64,000 bases of DNA. Origin: Chitinophaga sp. HK235. GTDB taxonomy: Bacteria; Bacteroidota; Bacteroidia; Chitinophagales; Chitinophagaceae. The stretch lies in contig NZ_CP073766.1 in assembly GCF_018255755.1 (NCBI RefSeq), positions 620,001 to 684,000 on the forward strand. Direction: 5' to 3'. The translations under genes and the position numbers were made by a program. Below, piece after piece: positions 1-8,309 of this stretch (position 1 is the stretch's first letter; every line of letters begins with the position of its first letter). The notes under the pieces are model-generated. The model made no database searches, had not been told where the DNA came from, and saw only the letters and a list, made by a program, of their open reading frames with translations.

Positions 1-1937
1 ATGGAGTTGACAATCACCTCTGCCTGATCAGATAGTACGCACTTTCCATTCGTGACCGTAACCGTATAAATGTTCCTTACGGGAGGTACGGCACTGAGGT
101 TGGTTACCTTGGTAGGGGTATGCGTGAGGGAAGTATTCTTCTCACCAGGGATGAGTGTTCCATTGTAATTCCATGTGATGTCGTATACGCTGTTCTCCGG
201 CTGGATTTCCAGTTTGGCAATTTCGCCTTCACAGATGCTTGGAGGTGTCAGCAGTTTAACATTTACGATAGGTTTCTGGTATACCGTAATCACAGCGTGG
301 TTACTGTCACGACAGACCTTATTATTACCGTAGGTTTTTGTACCTACTACTTCATAAGTGGTAGTGACTGTTGGGCTGACATCCAGTATAGTACCCGGTA
401 CAGGCGGAACTACTTTCCAGAGATAAGTCGTATAGCCCCCCTGTACTTCCAGGTGGGCATTCTGGCCATTACATATTTCATTACCGGTTACCGTAATCTG
501 TGGTTGCGGTAGAATGGTGATTTTCACCGGTCGGGAAGGTGCGGCGCAGTTCCCTAATTTTACGTTGTCTTTTTCAGTAATACCTACTCTGAAATAATAG
601 GTTATTGGGACCAGAGGGTCTCCCCGAAGATAGCCAGCGCCAAATTGCAATATTTTTGTTTGAGTACCGGTTACCGTACCGCCATTCATGGTGCCATCCA
701 CCATATCAGTCCATGTAACATTATCAGTACTGATCTGCCATTGGTAAACGGGGTTGGCAAAATAAGTATCGGGTTCCAGGTAGGCGGTGAGGTTTAAGGG
801 TGCACCACCGCAAATCTGGTCTTCAATTCTTTTTTCATCTTTCAGGCCATCTACATAAGCAAAAAGGTCAGGGCTGCAATAGGTAAATTCGATATCATCA
901 ATCGCGATATCGTTACCACAACCTCCCAAGTTGTTATTTTGAACGGTAAGTCTTACAGAAGTTTGATTAGGGGGTATTTTAAAACTACCACCATATTGTT
1001 GCCACTCGGGGTTGGCCAGATTCATAGACACATCGTTGGTGTTGAAGCGGGCCAGTTGTGCTCCTGTTGATGGATCCGAGAGGATGAATGTCACACCGGC
1101 GTAGCGATAACCCTGGGGGGCATCGGAGGCTCTTGCACAGGTACTGTTGAATACCTCAATTCCGTTAACGTTCATAAACCAGGCCGAGAAATTATATACG
1201 GAGCCTGGGCAAAGGTTATTAATCGTTCTTTGATAAAATGCTTTTTTATTGATGGAAGAGTTGGCAACGAGCATACCACCATATGTTTTAGGTGGGTTAC
1301 CGTTACCGGTATGATCATATGCCTTCACCCATTCCGGTTTGGCTTGGGTATGGTACCATTCAACATAGTAGTCATCACCGATGTTAGGTGTACTTGTCCC
1401 ACCGCCATAGCGGTAAGATACGGTCGTGCCCAGTGCTTTAATAATGGCATTCTCCCGGGGGGGATCTCCGGCATTGAAAGTTCCGAAGTCTTCCTTGAAC
1501 CCGGCCATGGTACTAATTGTACCCACACAGGAAGTGATACTACAATCCTTCACCTTAATAGTTCTGGAGTATTGTCTCATCTTGCCGGTGGGGCTATAGA
1601 TTTTGACCGTGAAGGTGTAGGACCCCACTTTATTGAGCCGGATGGTCATGGCAGTCACACCTGGATAGGCGTCCGGCTTTTGACCTAGCAGGGGATCCGC
1701 ATTGGTGGTAGGATTGGAGAACAGTATCTCATAATCACTGGCAGCCAATGCCGGTGATATGCTCCAGTCCATGTGGTCCACGGTCATGTCGTTGCCCCAT
1801 ATCAGGCCGTTCATGGTGGCATAGCTTCCTGCGCAGATACTGTCGGGCGCGTTCATAAACGCCGTTTGCGCCATTGTCGTCACCGACGTTAGCACAAAGC
1901 CCACTAGCAGGAATAAAAAGGTTAATAGTCGTTTCAT
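1..1937 (-). CDS. Giant secreted protein with Ig-like/PKD-type repeats, 5' part only
   Basis: The reading frame opens at an ATG on the minus strand (complement of 1935-1937) and runs without a stop for 645 codons and two bases to the left edge, so the C-terminus lies outside the window. It begins with a signal peptide (MKRLLTFLFLLVGFVLTSVTTMAQ, cleavage probably after Q24, written here only as the leader). A middle section around residues 310-345 reads like a carbohydrate-binding or jelly-roll module (GGCGNDIAIDDIEF). Repeated Ig-like units follow, with Cys-containing strands such as EICNGQNAHLEV and SICEGEIAKLEI and YTVTVTNGKC. This architecture is typical of Bacteroidota cell-surface or gliding-associated proteins carrying a C-terminal type IX secretion signal, but that signal would be outside the window and is inferred. 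A substrate cannot be named. Confidence 0.85.
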   Translation of the reverse strand, partial: MKRLLTFLFLLVGFVLTSVTTMAQTAFMNAPDSICAGSYATMNGLIWGNDMTVDHMDWSISPALAASDYEILFSNPTTNADPLLGQKPDAYPGVTAMTIRLNKVGSYTFTVKIYSPTGKMRQYSRTIKVKDCSITSCVGTISTMAGFKEDFGTFNAGDPPRENAIIKALGTTVSYRYGGGTSTPNIGDDYYVEWYHTQAKPEWVKAYDHTGNGNPPKTYGGMLVANSSINKKAFYQRTINNLCPGSVYNFSAWFMNVNGIEVFNSTCARASDAPQGYRYAGVTFILSDPSTGAQLARFNTNDVSMNLANPEWQQYGGSFKIPPNQTSVRLTVQNNNLGGCGNDIAIDDIEFTYCSPDLFAYVDGLKDEKRIEDQICGGAPLNLTAYLEPDTYFANPVYQWQISTDNVTWTDMVDGTMNGGTVTGTQTKILQFGAGYLRGDPLVPITYYFRVGITEKDNVKLGNCAAPSRPVKITILPQPQITVTGNEICNGQNAHLEVQGGYTTYLWKVVPPVPGTILDVSPTVTTTYEVVGTKTYGNNKVCRDSNHAVITVYQKPIVNVKLLTPPSICEGEIAKLEIQPENSVYDITWNYNGTLIPGEKNTSLTHTPTKVTNLSAVPPVRNIYTVTVTNGKCVLSDQAEVIVNS

Positions 1938-1990
1938 AGGTGTAAAACAGTTAAGTGAAAAAAGTATCAGTTCTGAAGGCTTGCACCGGT

Positions 1991-2083
1991 TCAGTAACTG
2001 CTGTTTTTCAACCGCTTACATAGGTCTGGATAGTCGGGAACCCCGTTCCAGTCTCGGTGAGGGAATGTGTAGAATGTTTTCAT
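1991..2083 (-). CDS. Possible 30-codon leader peptide (uORF)
   Basis: An ATG at the complement of 2081-2083 opens 30 codons ending in TGA, 53 bases upstream of the giant secreted protein and on the same strand. The peptide starts MKTFYTFPHRDWNGVPDYP and ends KRLKNSSY. Its start context (ACGCCTATGAAA) almost repeats that of the large gene (ACACCTATGAAA), which suggests either a genuine translated leader or a duplicated 5' end. The covering DNA can also fold locally (CTGGAAC...GTTCC...TCCAG). Coding is uncertain because an ORF this short can arise by chance. Confidence 0.3.
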   Translation of the reverse strand: MKTFYTFPHRDWNGVPDYPDLCKRLKNSSY

Positions 2084-2340
2084 AGGCGTCAAGTGTTTAT
2101 ACTTTATATGGCTAAAATATGTGACTATTTTAAAATTAAAATTAAAAATAATATAGAGAAATAAAAAAAGTGATAATAATTATAATATGATATACACACT
2201 AGATAGGTAGGGTAGTAGGGGAAGCGAAAATTGATTGTCAATCGGTTAACGGAGGTTAAAAAACTATTAAAAAAGTTATCCACATTTCGCAGATGCCCGG
2301 ATTTATTTGTCTGACACTGTGTTTTATTAGATTAATTCCC

Positions 2341-2348
2341 TACCTTTG
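2341..2348 (+). promoter_or_regulatory. -7 box of the rpmI-rplT promoter
   Basis: TACCTTTG matches the Bacteroidota -7 consensus TAnnTTTG and lies 20 bases before the rpmI ATG. The -33 element is weak (TGTG at 2318-2321, 19-base spacer). The rest of 1938-2340 is AT-rich and, apart from the leader peptide candidate, shows no gene. Confidence 0.6.
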
Positions 2349-2368
2349 CAGACCAAATTTGATGTAAG

Positions 2369-2566
2369 ATGCCCAAAGTAAAGACACATTCCCGCGCCAA
2401 GAAAACCTTCAAGGTTGGCGGGAACGGACAGATTAAGCGGTTTATGGCCTTCAAAAGCCACTTACTGACTAAAAAATCTACGAAGAGAAAACGTAGCCTG
2501 AGAGGAAGTACGCTGGTTCACGAAGCAAACCTTAACCTGGTTAAGAGAATGCTCGGTCTCCGCTAA
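2369..2566 (+). CDS. rpmI: Ribosomal protein bL35
   Basis: A 65-residue, strongly basic protein of the 50S ribosomal subunit. It starts MPKVKTHSRAKKTFKV and carries the typical bL35 pattern (KTHSRAKKTF near the N-terminus, the basic KSTKRKRSLRG segment near residues 35-45, and VKRMLGLR at the C-terminus). Length is normal for the family. It is followed after 49 bases by rplT, the usual partner. In most bacteria infC, and often thrS, precede this pair; here the upstream neighbour is an unrelated divergent surface-protein gene, so the pair is driven by its own promoter. Confidence 0.97.
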   Translation: MPKVKTHSRAKKTFKVGGNGQIKRFMAFKSHLLTKKSTKRKRSLRGSTLVHEANLNLVKRMLGLR

Positions 2567-2615
2567 TATCCGTCCAACAAATCGAATTTTATAACCTGAG
2601 AAAAAACAAAAGAAA

Positions 2616-2960
2616 ATGCCTCGTTCAGTTAACGCCGTAGCTTCAAGAGCCCGGAGAAAAAGGATCTTAAAGCAAGCCAAAGGCTTCTACGGTAAAAGGA
2701 AAAATGTTTACACCGTAGCGAAGAACGTCCTGGAAAAAGGACTCACCTACAGCTATGTTGGTCGTAAATTAAAGAAAAGAAACTACCGTCAGCTGTGGAT
2801 CGCTCGTATCAACGCTGCCGTTAGAGCAGAAGGTCTGACCTACTCTGTGTTCATGAACAAATTAGCTGGTAAGAACATCGATCTGAACAGAAAAGTGCTC
2901 GCAGATCTGGCTATGAATGAACCAGAAACTTTCAAAGCTCTGGTAGCTTCTGTAAAGTAA
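2616..2960 (+). CDS. rplT: Ribosomal protein bL20
   Basis: A 114-residue basic protein that binds 23S rRNA early in 50S assembly. The N-terminus MPRSVNAVASRARRKRILKQ and the helix-rich YVGRKLKKRNYRQLWIARINAA segment around residues 47-68 are diagnostic. It forms an operon with rpmI. The stop codon lies 3 bases from the end of the convergent ispE, and a strong hairpin-plus-T terminator for this operon lies inside the ispE 3' coding end. In other bacteria L20 represses its own operon; no clear L20-binding leader could be recognised by eye. Confidence 0.97.
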   Translation: MPRSVNAVASRARRKRILKQAKGFYGKRKNVYTVAKNVLEKGLTYSYVGRKLKKRNYRQLWIARINAAVRAEGLTYSVFMNKLAGKNIDLNRKVLADLAMNEPETFKALVASVK

Positions 2961-2963
2961 GCG

Positions 2964-3773
2964 CTAATTAACTTTAAATACCCGATAGCTGGCATCCCAC
3001 AGGATGTCAGCTATTTTGTTTTTAGGGAAGATGCCCACCACCGCTGAGCCACTACCACTCATGCTGGCATACACTGCCCCCTGGCTGTACATCGTTGCCT
3101 TTATCTCTGCCAGCACAGGATGCGCTGCAAACACCGGCGCCTCAAAATCATTACTGATCACACTATGCCATTCCGTTACCGGCAACTGTATCATCTCTTT
3201 CAGAGAATGAGCCGGAGCCTGCGGAGTTATCTGACGAAAAGCCCAGCCGGTATTAACATGTATACCCGGATGTACCAGCAGAAAGGAATACCCCGACAAG
3301 TCGAGCGAAAGCGGCTCCAGGACCTCACCACGGCCAGTGGCATAACAAGGCCGGTTGGCAATAAAAAACGGACAGTCACTTCCCAGCTGTGCAGCATAGT
3401 TGATCAACTGCTCTTGCTGGAGTCCCAGCTGAAATTTACTGTTCATCAGTTGCAGCATAAAAGCCGCATCTGCGGAACCTCCACCCAGCCCGGCGCCGAT
3501 AGGAATATTTTTATGAAGATGGATATTGACAGGCTGCAGCTGCGGATAATCCTGCTGCAGTAAATGAAACGCTTTCAGACACAGATTGTCGGCAGCATCG
3601 CCCGGCACAGGAATCCCGCTACTGGTGAACTGCAGGGAACCTGGCGCGATCACTTCCAGTGCATCAGTTACCGGCAGGGGATAGAATACGGTTTCCAGGT
3701 CGTGAAAACCATCGGCACGTTTACCGGTGATATACAGGCCCAGGTTGATCTTGCAGTTGGGAAAAACGATCAT
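2964..3773 (-). CDS. ispE: 4-diphosphocytidyl-2-C-methyl-D-erythritol kinase
   Basis: A GHMP kinase that phosphorylates CDP-methylerythritol in the non-mevalonate (MEP) pathway of isoprenoid synthesis. I take the Met that gives MIVFPNCKINLGLYITGKR as the start (269 residues); an upstream in-frame Met at 3794 would add seven unconserved residues. The ATP-binding glycine-rich motif PIGAGLGGGSADAA spans residues 91-104. The expected active-site lysine (K8, CKINLGL) and aspartate (D133, GSDCPFF) are present. The C-terminal GHMP motif appears as YASMSGSGSAVVGIF. It converges on rplT with a 3-base gap. Family assignment is firm. Confidence 0.95.
   Translation of the reverse strand: MIVFPNCKINLGLYITGKRADGFHDLETVFYPLPVTDALEVIAPGSLQFTSSGIPVPGDAADNLCLKAFHLLQQDYPQLQPVNIHLHKNIPIGAGLGGGSADAAFMLQLMNSKFQLGLQQEQLINYAAQLGSDCPFFIANRPCYATGRGEVLEPLSLDLSGYSFLLVHPGIHVNTGWAFRQITPQAPAHSLKEMIQLPVTEWHSVISNDFEAPVFAAHPVLAEIKATMYSQGAVYASMSGSGSAVVGIFPKNKIADILWDASYRVFKVN
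2985..3023 (+). terminator. rpmI-rplT terminator inside the ispE 3' end
   Basis: A 13-bp stem (2985-2997 with 3002-3014, one G-T pair) closes a 4-base loop and is followed by TTTTGTTTTT. On the plus strand it is a good intrinsic terminator for rplT although the bases also encode the last residues of the convergent ispE. Confidence 0.75.
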
Positions 3774-3845
3774 GTACGTAACATTGCACGGCAATCCTCC
3801 AGCAGTGCATACCTCTGCTGCTTTTACCGCTGTCAGAAAAAAGGA

Positions 3846-4445
3846 TTATTTGCTTTTACGGCTGTTGATTTCGTCGCGGATAGCGATAGCACGGATATAA
3901 TCTTCCTGCTCCAATACTTCCTGCAGAAGCTGTGTCAGCTCTTCCAGGCTCATGGCTTTCAGATCATCTTCGGCTCCTCTCTCATGCTCGGAAATAGTAG
4001 GGGTAACCGGCTTGGTGCTTTTTTTGCCGGCAGGGTCGTCCAGCAGGATACCAGCGCTGTTGAGGATATTTTCAAACGTGTAGATCGGACAACCAAAACG
4101 TACGGCCAGCGCCAGGGCATCGGATGTACGGGAATCAATTTCTATCGTCTCATCATTGCTTGAGCAGATAAGCTTGGAGTAAAAAATTCCTTCCTGCAGA
4201 TTACTGATCACGACCTCATGTAGCTCTATATTAAAAGCATTCATGAAGTTCTTCATCAGGTCATGTGTAAGAGGGCGGCTGGGTTGCATCTTTTCTAACG
4301 CCACGGCTATCGCCTGCGCTTCAAAGCCTCCAATCACGATGGGTAAACGGCGCAAACCATTTACTTCTCCCAATACCACGGCATATGAATGAGTCTGCGT
4401 AATGCTGTGCGATAAAGCAACTATTTCCAGTTCTATTTTTCTCAT
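3846..4445 (-). CDS. Bifunctional-nuclease (DUF151) protein with C-terminal UVR motif
   Basis: A 199-residue cytoplasmic protein. Residues 1 to about 130 form a DUF151/BFN domain, with landmarks LPIVIGGFEAQAIAVALEK and IDSRTSDALALAVRFGCPIY. About 30 linker residues follow, then a helical UVR-type motif (LLQEVLEQEDYIRAIAIRDEI), the element that mediates contacts in UvrB and UvrC. DUF151 proteins have been described as nucleases in plants and are widespread in Bacteroidota, but their bacterial role is not settled. The start is the ATG before RKIELEIVALSH; an in-frame upstream Met adds 31 residues without family character. Confidence 0.88.
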   Translation of the reverse strand: MRKIELEIVALSHSITQTHSYAVVLGEVNGLRRLPIVIGGFEAQAIAVALEKMQPSRPLTHDLMKNFMNAFNIELHEVVISNLQEGIFYSKLICSSNDETIEIDSRTSDALALAVRFGCPIYTFENILNSAGILLDDPAGKKSTKPVTPTISEHERGAEDDLKAMSLEELTQLLQEVLEQEDYIRAIAIRDEINSRKSK

Positions 4446-4566
4446 ATCTGTCTTGCGTTGTCGCTGAATATTTTGTAAGACCGTGAAGTTAGAAAAATAT
4501 TCCTTATCTAAAAAAAATCTGTCATGATTAATGGCCAATATAGCTGAGAATTACAAATTATAAATT

Positions 4567-4639
4567 ACAAACGACGTATAAGAAGGGAGATTATCAGTTG
4601 TTGTCCATCACCTTTTCTCCCTACTCACACGTCGTTTGT
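4567..4639 (-). terminator. Long nested hairpin after etfA
   Basis: ACAAACGACGT (4567-4577) pairs perfectly with ACGTCGTTTGT (4629-4639), and inside it AGGGAGA (4584-4590) pairs with TCTCCCT (4616-4622). It sits directly downstream of etfA on the minus strand, in the gap before the DUF151 gene. There is no long T tract, so it may be a terminator, an mRNA stabiliser or a repeat element. Confidence 0.45.
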
Positions 4640-4661
4640 CTTTTATAATTTTTTATGGATA

Positions 4662-5636
4662 TCAGCCTTTTCCTTTAAACGCCTTTACCGCTTCGGTCAG
4701 TTTCGGTACCACCTCAAATGCATCACCAACTATGCCATAATCTGCAGCTTTGAAGAAAGGCGCTTCCGGGTCTTTATTGACTACCACGATTACCTTGCTT
4801 CCGTTTACACCAGCCAGGTGCTGGATCGCGCCGGAAATACCTATGGCGATATACAGATTGGGCCTTACGGTAAGACCTGTTTGTCCAACATGCTCATGGT
4901 GAGGACGCCAGCCGGAATCAGCCACCGGACGGGAGCTGGCAGTTGCTGCTCCCAGCGCTTTGGCCAGGTCTTCCAGCATACCCCAGTTCTCAGGACCTTT
5001 CATACCACGGCCACCGCTGACAATGATTTCGGCTTCTGTCAACGGAATATCGCCGCTTACAGTCTCCACCTTCACCACTTTTACTTTGAAGTCAGCATCA
5101 TTAATGGCTGGTGCAAAAGCCTCTACTGTAGCAGTTCCGGAACCAGCCACTGCAGGGTAGGTGTTAGGAATAAGAGAGATAACTTTTTTCTCGGATGTGA
5201 TATTGATATTAGCGAAAGCTTTACCGGAGAAAACACTTTTCTTTACCACAAACCCATTGCTGGTGTCCGGGTAGGAAACGGCGCCAGCTACCAGTCCGGC
5301 TTTCAAACGGGCTGCTACGCGCGGAGCTATTGCCTTACCATCAAAGTTGTGCGGGAAAATAACCACGATAGTATTTTCTTTGGCAGCCGCTTCTGCAATG
5401 ATTTTGGTATACACGGTACTCTCTACTTCGTGCAGGCGCTCATCGGCTGCGTGTAATACTTTGGTGGCGCCATAGTTGCCCAGTGCGGCCAGTTCTGCAT
5501 TGTCAGCAGGTCCCAGTACCAGTGCTGTGGCAGTCGTACCCAGTTGCGCTGCTATTTTGGAACCGTATTGTATTGCTTCCAGTGCTGCTTTTTTGATTTT
5601 TCCCTGTGTCTGATCGGCGAATATTAATATAGACAT
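4662..5636 (-). CDS. etfA: Electron transfer flavoprotein, alpha subunit
   Basis: 324 residues, the FAD-carrying subunit of the heterodimer that passes electrons from acyl-CoA and related dehydrogenases to ETF-quinone oxidoreductase. The C-terminal FAD domain (about residue 200 onward) shows the family signature in order: SGGRGMKGPENW, SRPVADSGWRPHHEHVGQTG, PNLYIAIGISGAIQHLAG and NKDPEAPFFKAADYGIVGD. The N-terminal half is the less conserved nucleotide-binding-like domain. It follows etfB by 45 bases on the same strand, so the two form one operon. Confidence 0.96.
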   Translation of the reverse strand: MSILIFADQTQGKIKKAALEAIQYGSKIAAQLGTTATALVLGPADNAELAALGNYGATKVLHAADERLHEVESTVYTKIIAEAAAKENTIVVIFPHNFDGKAIAPRVAARLKAGLVAGAVSYPDTSNGFVVKKSVFSGKAFANINITSEKKVISLIPNTYPAVAGSGTATVEAFAPAINDADFKVKVVKVETVSGDIPLTEAEIIVSGGRGMKGPENWGMLEDLAKALGAATASSRPVADSGWRPHHEHVGQTGLTVRPNLYIAIGISGAIQHLAGVNGSKVIVVVNKDPEAPFFKAADYGIVGDAFEVVPKLTEAVKAFKGKG

Positions 5637-5681
5637 GAATACGTTTGGTTAGAAATGAAACAAATAAATACCTGACTGCGC

Positions 5682-6422
5682 TTAGATGACTTTGGCTTCT
5701 TCGTGCAGTAATTTCACCAGTTCAGCCACATTATCCGGGCTGATCATTTTCACACCTGCTTTGGCTGGCGGCAGTTCAAAATTCACCACACTGGTCAGGG
5801 TGTCTGCAGCAACAGGCTCCACTACAGCCAGCGGTTTGGTCCTTGCTGCCATGATACCGCGCATGTTGGGAATGCGGGCTTCAGCCATTCCTTTCTGGCA
5901 GGACACTACCACCGGCAGTGATACCTCACAGATCTCTTCACCTCCCTCAATCTCACGGTTGATCGTAGCTTTGGTGCCATTGAGATCAAACTTCGCTGCG
6001 ATAGATACATAGGGAAGGTCCAGCAGTTCAGCCACCATACCGCCTATGCCGGAACCATTGTAGTCAATGGTCTCTTTACCGGTAAATATGATATCGTATT
6101 GTTTTTCTTTTGCATGTGCCGCAATCTGTGCCGCAATATAATAACTATCCGCACTGTCAGCATTTATCCTGAATGCCTCATCACCACCAAGCGCCAGCGC
6201 CTTGCGGATGATTGGCTCACAATCAGCTCCGCCCACCGTTATCAGATGAACATCCGCGCCTACCGTTTCCTTCAGCTCCAGAGCTCTCACCAGTGCATAC
6301 CATTCATCGTATGGGTTAATAATAAACTGAACACCAGCTTCATTGAATTTCGTGTTATTGTCCGTGAAAGCTATTTTTGCAGTCGTGTCCGGAGTTTTAC
6401 TGATACAAACTAAAATCTTCAT
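5682..6422 (-). CDS. etfB: Electron transfer flavoprotein, beta subunit
   Basis: 246 residues, starting MKILVCISKTPDTTAKIAF, with the conserved NPYDEWYALVRALELKE and FTGKETIDYNGSGIGGMVAELL segments and the ETF-beta signature region VSLPVVVSCQKGMAEARIPNMRG around residues 164-186. The subunit holds AMP structurally. Gene order etfB-etfA is usual. No dehydrogenase or ETF-QO gene is adjacent, so the electron donor is encoded elsewhere. Confidence 0.96.
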   Translation of the reverse strand: MKILVCISKTPDTTAKIAFTDNNTKFNEAGVQFIINPYDEWYALVRALELKETVGADVHLITVGGADCEPIIRKALALGGDEAFRINADSADSYYIAAQIAAHAKEKQYDIIFTGKETIDYNGSGIGGMVAELLDLPYVSIAAKFDLNGTKATINREIEGGEEICEVSLPVVVSCQKGMAEARIPNMRGIMAARTKPLAVVEPVAADTLTSVVNFELPPAKAGVKMISPDNVAELVKLLHEEAKVI

Positions 6423-6457
6423 GCCGTAAACTGTTTGGTTTAAAAATGCGGTATTAG

Positions 6458-6465
6458 CAAATATA
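6458..6465 (-). promoter_or_regulatory. -7 box of the etfBA promoter
   Basis: On the minus strand 6465-6458 reads TATATTTG, a fit to TAnnTTTG, 35 bases before the etfB start. The -33 element is weak. Confidence 0.45.
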
Positions 6466-6577
6466 TCTAATTAATGTACGCCAACCGCATGGCTATATTA
6501 TGATTTTAATCAGTATAATAACTGATATATAGTTGTTATTTTTAATTTATTACGACCGGTAAAAGCACATCATCTAC

Positions 6578-6889
6578 ATGGATAGAATAGCACAGATTAA
6601 ACAGATGCTGGAAACCAGCCCAAACGACAGTTTCCTGAAACACGCCCTGGCACTGGAATACATTAAATTAAATAACGACACTGCAGCCCGCCGGCTGTTC
6701 GAAGAATTACTTGCCCATGAACCAGGATATACCGGTTCCTATTACCATCTGGGTAAACTGCTCGAAAGAGTGGGAGACAGGGAAGCTGCTATCGCCACCT
6801 ACGAAAAAGGTATGGCCATGGCCAAAGCTGCCAATGAAAGACATACCTATAACGAATTACAATCGGCCTACGAAGAACTGGTCTATTAA
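6578..6889 (+). CDS. Small tetratricopeptide-repeat protein
   Basis: 103 residues made of two to three TPR helical hairpins. The second repeat (TGSYYHLGKLLERVGDREAAIATYEKGMAMAKA, around residues 50-82) fits the TPR consensus well, and the first (SFLKHALALEYIKLNNDTAARRLFEELLAHEP) is also recognisable. No signal peptide is present, so it is likely a cytoplasmic protein-protein adaptor. Its stop is 18 bases upstream of tilS on the same strand, so co-transcription is likely. The partner is unknown. Confidence 0.85.
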   Translation: MDRIAQIKQMLETSPNDSFLKHALALEYIKLNNDTAARRLFEELLAHEPGYTGSYYHLGKLLERVGDREAAIATYEKGMAMAKAANERHTYNELQSAYEELVY

Positions 6890-6907
6890 TCATTTAAACC
6901 TCCAAGT

Positions 6908-8242
6908 ATGCCGCATCACTTACTGACTAATTTTACATCTTATATTACCGGACAACAGCTGTTTGACCCTACCCAGCGCATCCTGCTTGCAGTGAGCGGT
7001 GGCGTAGATTCCGTTGTAATGGCGCATCTGTTCAAACAGGCAGGCTTCGCCGTAGGTATCGCCCACTGCAATTTTCAGCTGAGAGGAGAAGAATCGCAGC
7101 GGGATGAACAGTTTGTACAACAGCTGTCCACCTCTCTGGACCTGCCTTTATACAACACCCGTTTTGATACGGAAGCCTACACCATACAGTATAATGTCAG
7201 CATACAGGTAGCTGCCCGGGAACTGCGCTATCAGTGGCTGGAAGAGGTACGCAGCTGCGAAGGATACAGCTATATCGCTACTGCCCATCATATGCAGGAC
7301 AGCGTGGAAACAGCCCTGATGAACTTTTGTAAAGGTACCGGCATTGCCGGATTGCATGGTATCCTGCCTAAACAGGACAGGATAATACGCCCGCTGCTGT
7401 TTGCTGAAAAGGACATCCTCGTTGCTTATGCAGCCCTGCATCAGATTGCTTTTGTAGAAGATAGTTCCAATATAACGGACAAGTATACACGTAATTTTTT
7501 CCGCCACAACATTATCCCGCAGATGCAGGAGATGTTCCCTGCGGCAGTTCGCAATATGGATGGTACCATCTTCCGGATGAGGGAAGCGGAAATGTTGTAT
7601 CAGGAATCAGTAACCCGCCATCGTAAAAGACTGCTGGTAAAGAAAGATAATTCCTGGATGATACCGGTACTGAAACTGAAACTGACCGTTCCGCTGCAAA
7701 CCATCGCCTGGGAACTGTTGAAAGAATTCAGTTGCTCCGTGGCTCAAACCCAACAGGTGCTGCAGCTGCTGGATAGCGAATCCGGACGGTATGTGGAAAC
7801 AGCTACACACCGTATCATCCGCAACCGCAACTGGTTGCTGATTACACCGGTGGCCCGGCAGGATGCATCACTGTATGTGATTGATCAGTCACCTGCTCAT
7901 GTGGCCTATGGGAATGCGCATCTGCAGCTGCGTCTGCAGGAACGGGGCCCGGCTACTATTCCCACAGCTCCGGCTGTCGCATGGCTGGACGCAGCCAAAG
8001 TGAGTTTCCCACTGATATTACGCAGATGGAAACAAGGGGATTATTTTTATCCGCTTGGTATGCCGAAAAAGAAAAAGGTGAGCCGTTTTCTGATAGATCA
8101 GAAATTGTCTCTGCCCGAAAAAGAAAACGTCTGGGTACTGGAGTCAGGCAAAAGAATCATCTGGGTAGTGGGCATGCGGATAGACGACCGTTGCAAAATT
8201 ACTACTGCTACACAACAGGTGCTTTGCATCGAAACAAAATAA
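6908..8242 (+). CDS. tilS: tRNA(Ile)-lysidine synthetase
   Basis: 444 residues. It ligates lysine to C34 of the CAU-anticodon tRNA-Ile, converting its decoding from AUG to AUA, and is essential in nearly all bacteria. The N-terminal PP-loop ATPase motif SGGVDS is at residues 30-35, followed by GIAHCNFQLRGEES and TAHHMQDSVET. The C-terminal TilS domain is present as LRRWKQGDYFYPLGM...KKVSRFLIDQK near residues 372-400. A bidirectional terminator follows seven bases after the stop. Confidence 0.96.
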   Translation: MPHHLLTNFTSYITGQQLFDPTQRILLAVSGGVDSVVMAHLFKQAGFAVGIAHCNFQLRGEESQRDEQFVQQLSTSLDLPLYNTRFDTEAYTIQYNVSIQVAARELRYQWLEEVRSCEGYSYIATAHHMQDSVETALMNFCKGTGIAGLHGILPKQDRIIRPLLFAEKDILVAYAALHQIAFVEDSSNITDKYTRNFFRHNIIPQMQEMFPAAVRNMDGTIFRMREAEMLYQESVTRHRKRLLVKKDNSWMIPVLKLKLTVPLQTIAWELLKEFSCSVAQTQQVLQLLDSESGRYVETATHRIIRNRNWLLITPVARQDASLYVIDQSPAHVAYGNAHLQLRLQERGPATIPTAPAVAWLDAAKVSFPLILRRWKQGDYFYPLGMPKKKKVSRFLIDQKLSLPEKENVWVLESGKRIIWVVGMRIDDRCKITTATQQVLCIETK

Positions 8243-8248
8243 ACATAA

Positions 8249-8280
8249 AAAGGCCGACCAGTGTAATGGTCGGCCTTTTA
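8249..8280 (+). terminator. Bidirectional terminator between tilS and the rhomboid gene
   Basis: A perfect 12-bp stem (AAAGGCCGACCA with TGGTCGGCCTTT) around a 6-base loop has an A-run before it and a T-run after it. It therefore terminates tilS on the plus strand and the convergent rhomboid gene on the minus strand. Confidence 0.9.
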
Positions 8281-8309
8281 GATTATCATTTAATCCTGAA
8301 AGGATTTTA

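Noticed and set aside
1230..1688. 152-residue plus-strand frame in the first 2 kb
   Set aside because: It lies wholly within the continuous 645-codon minus-strand surface-protein gene, which has a signal peptide and recognisable Ig-like repeats.
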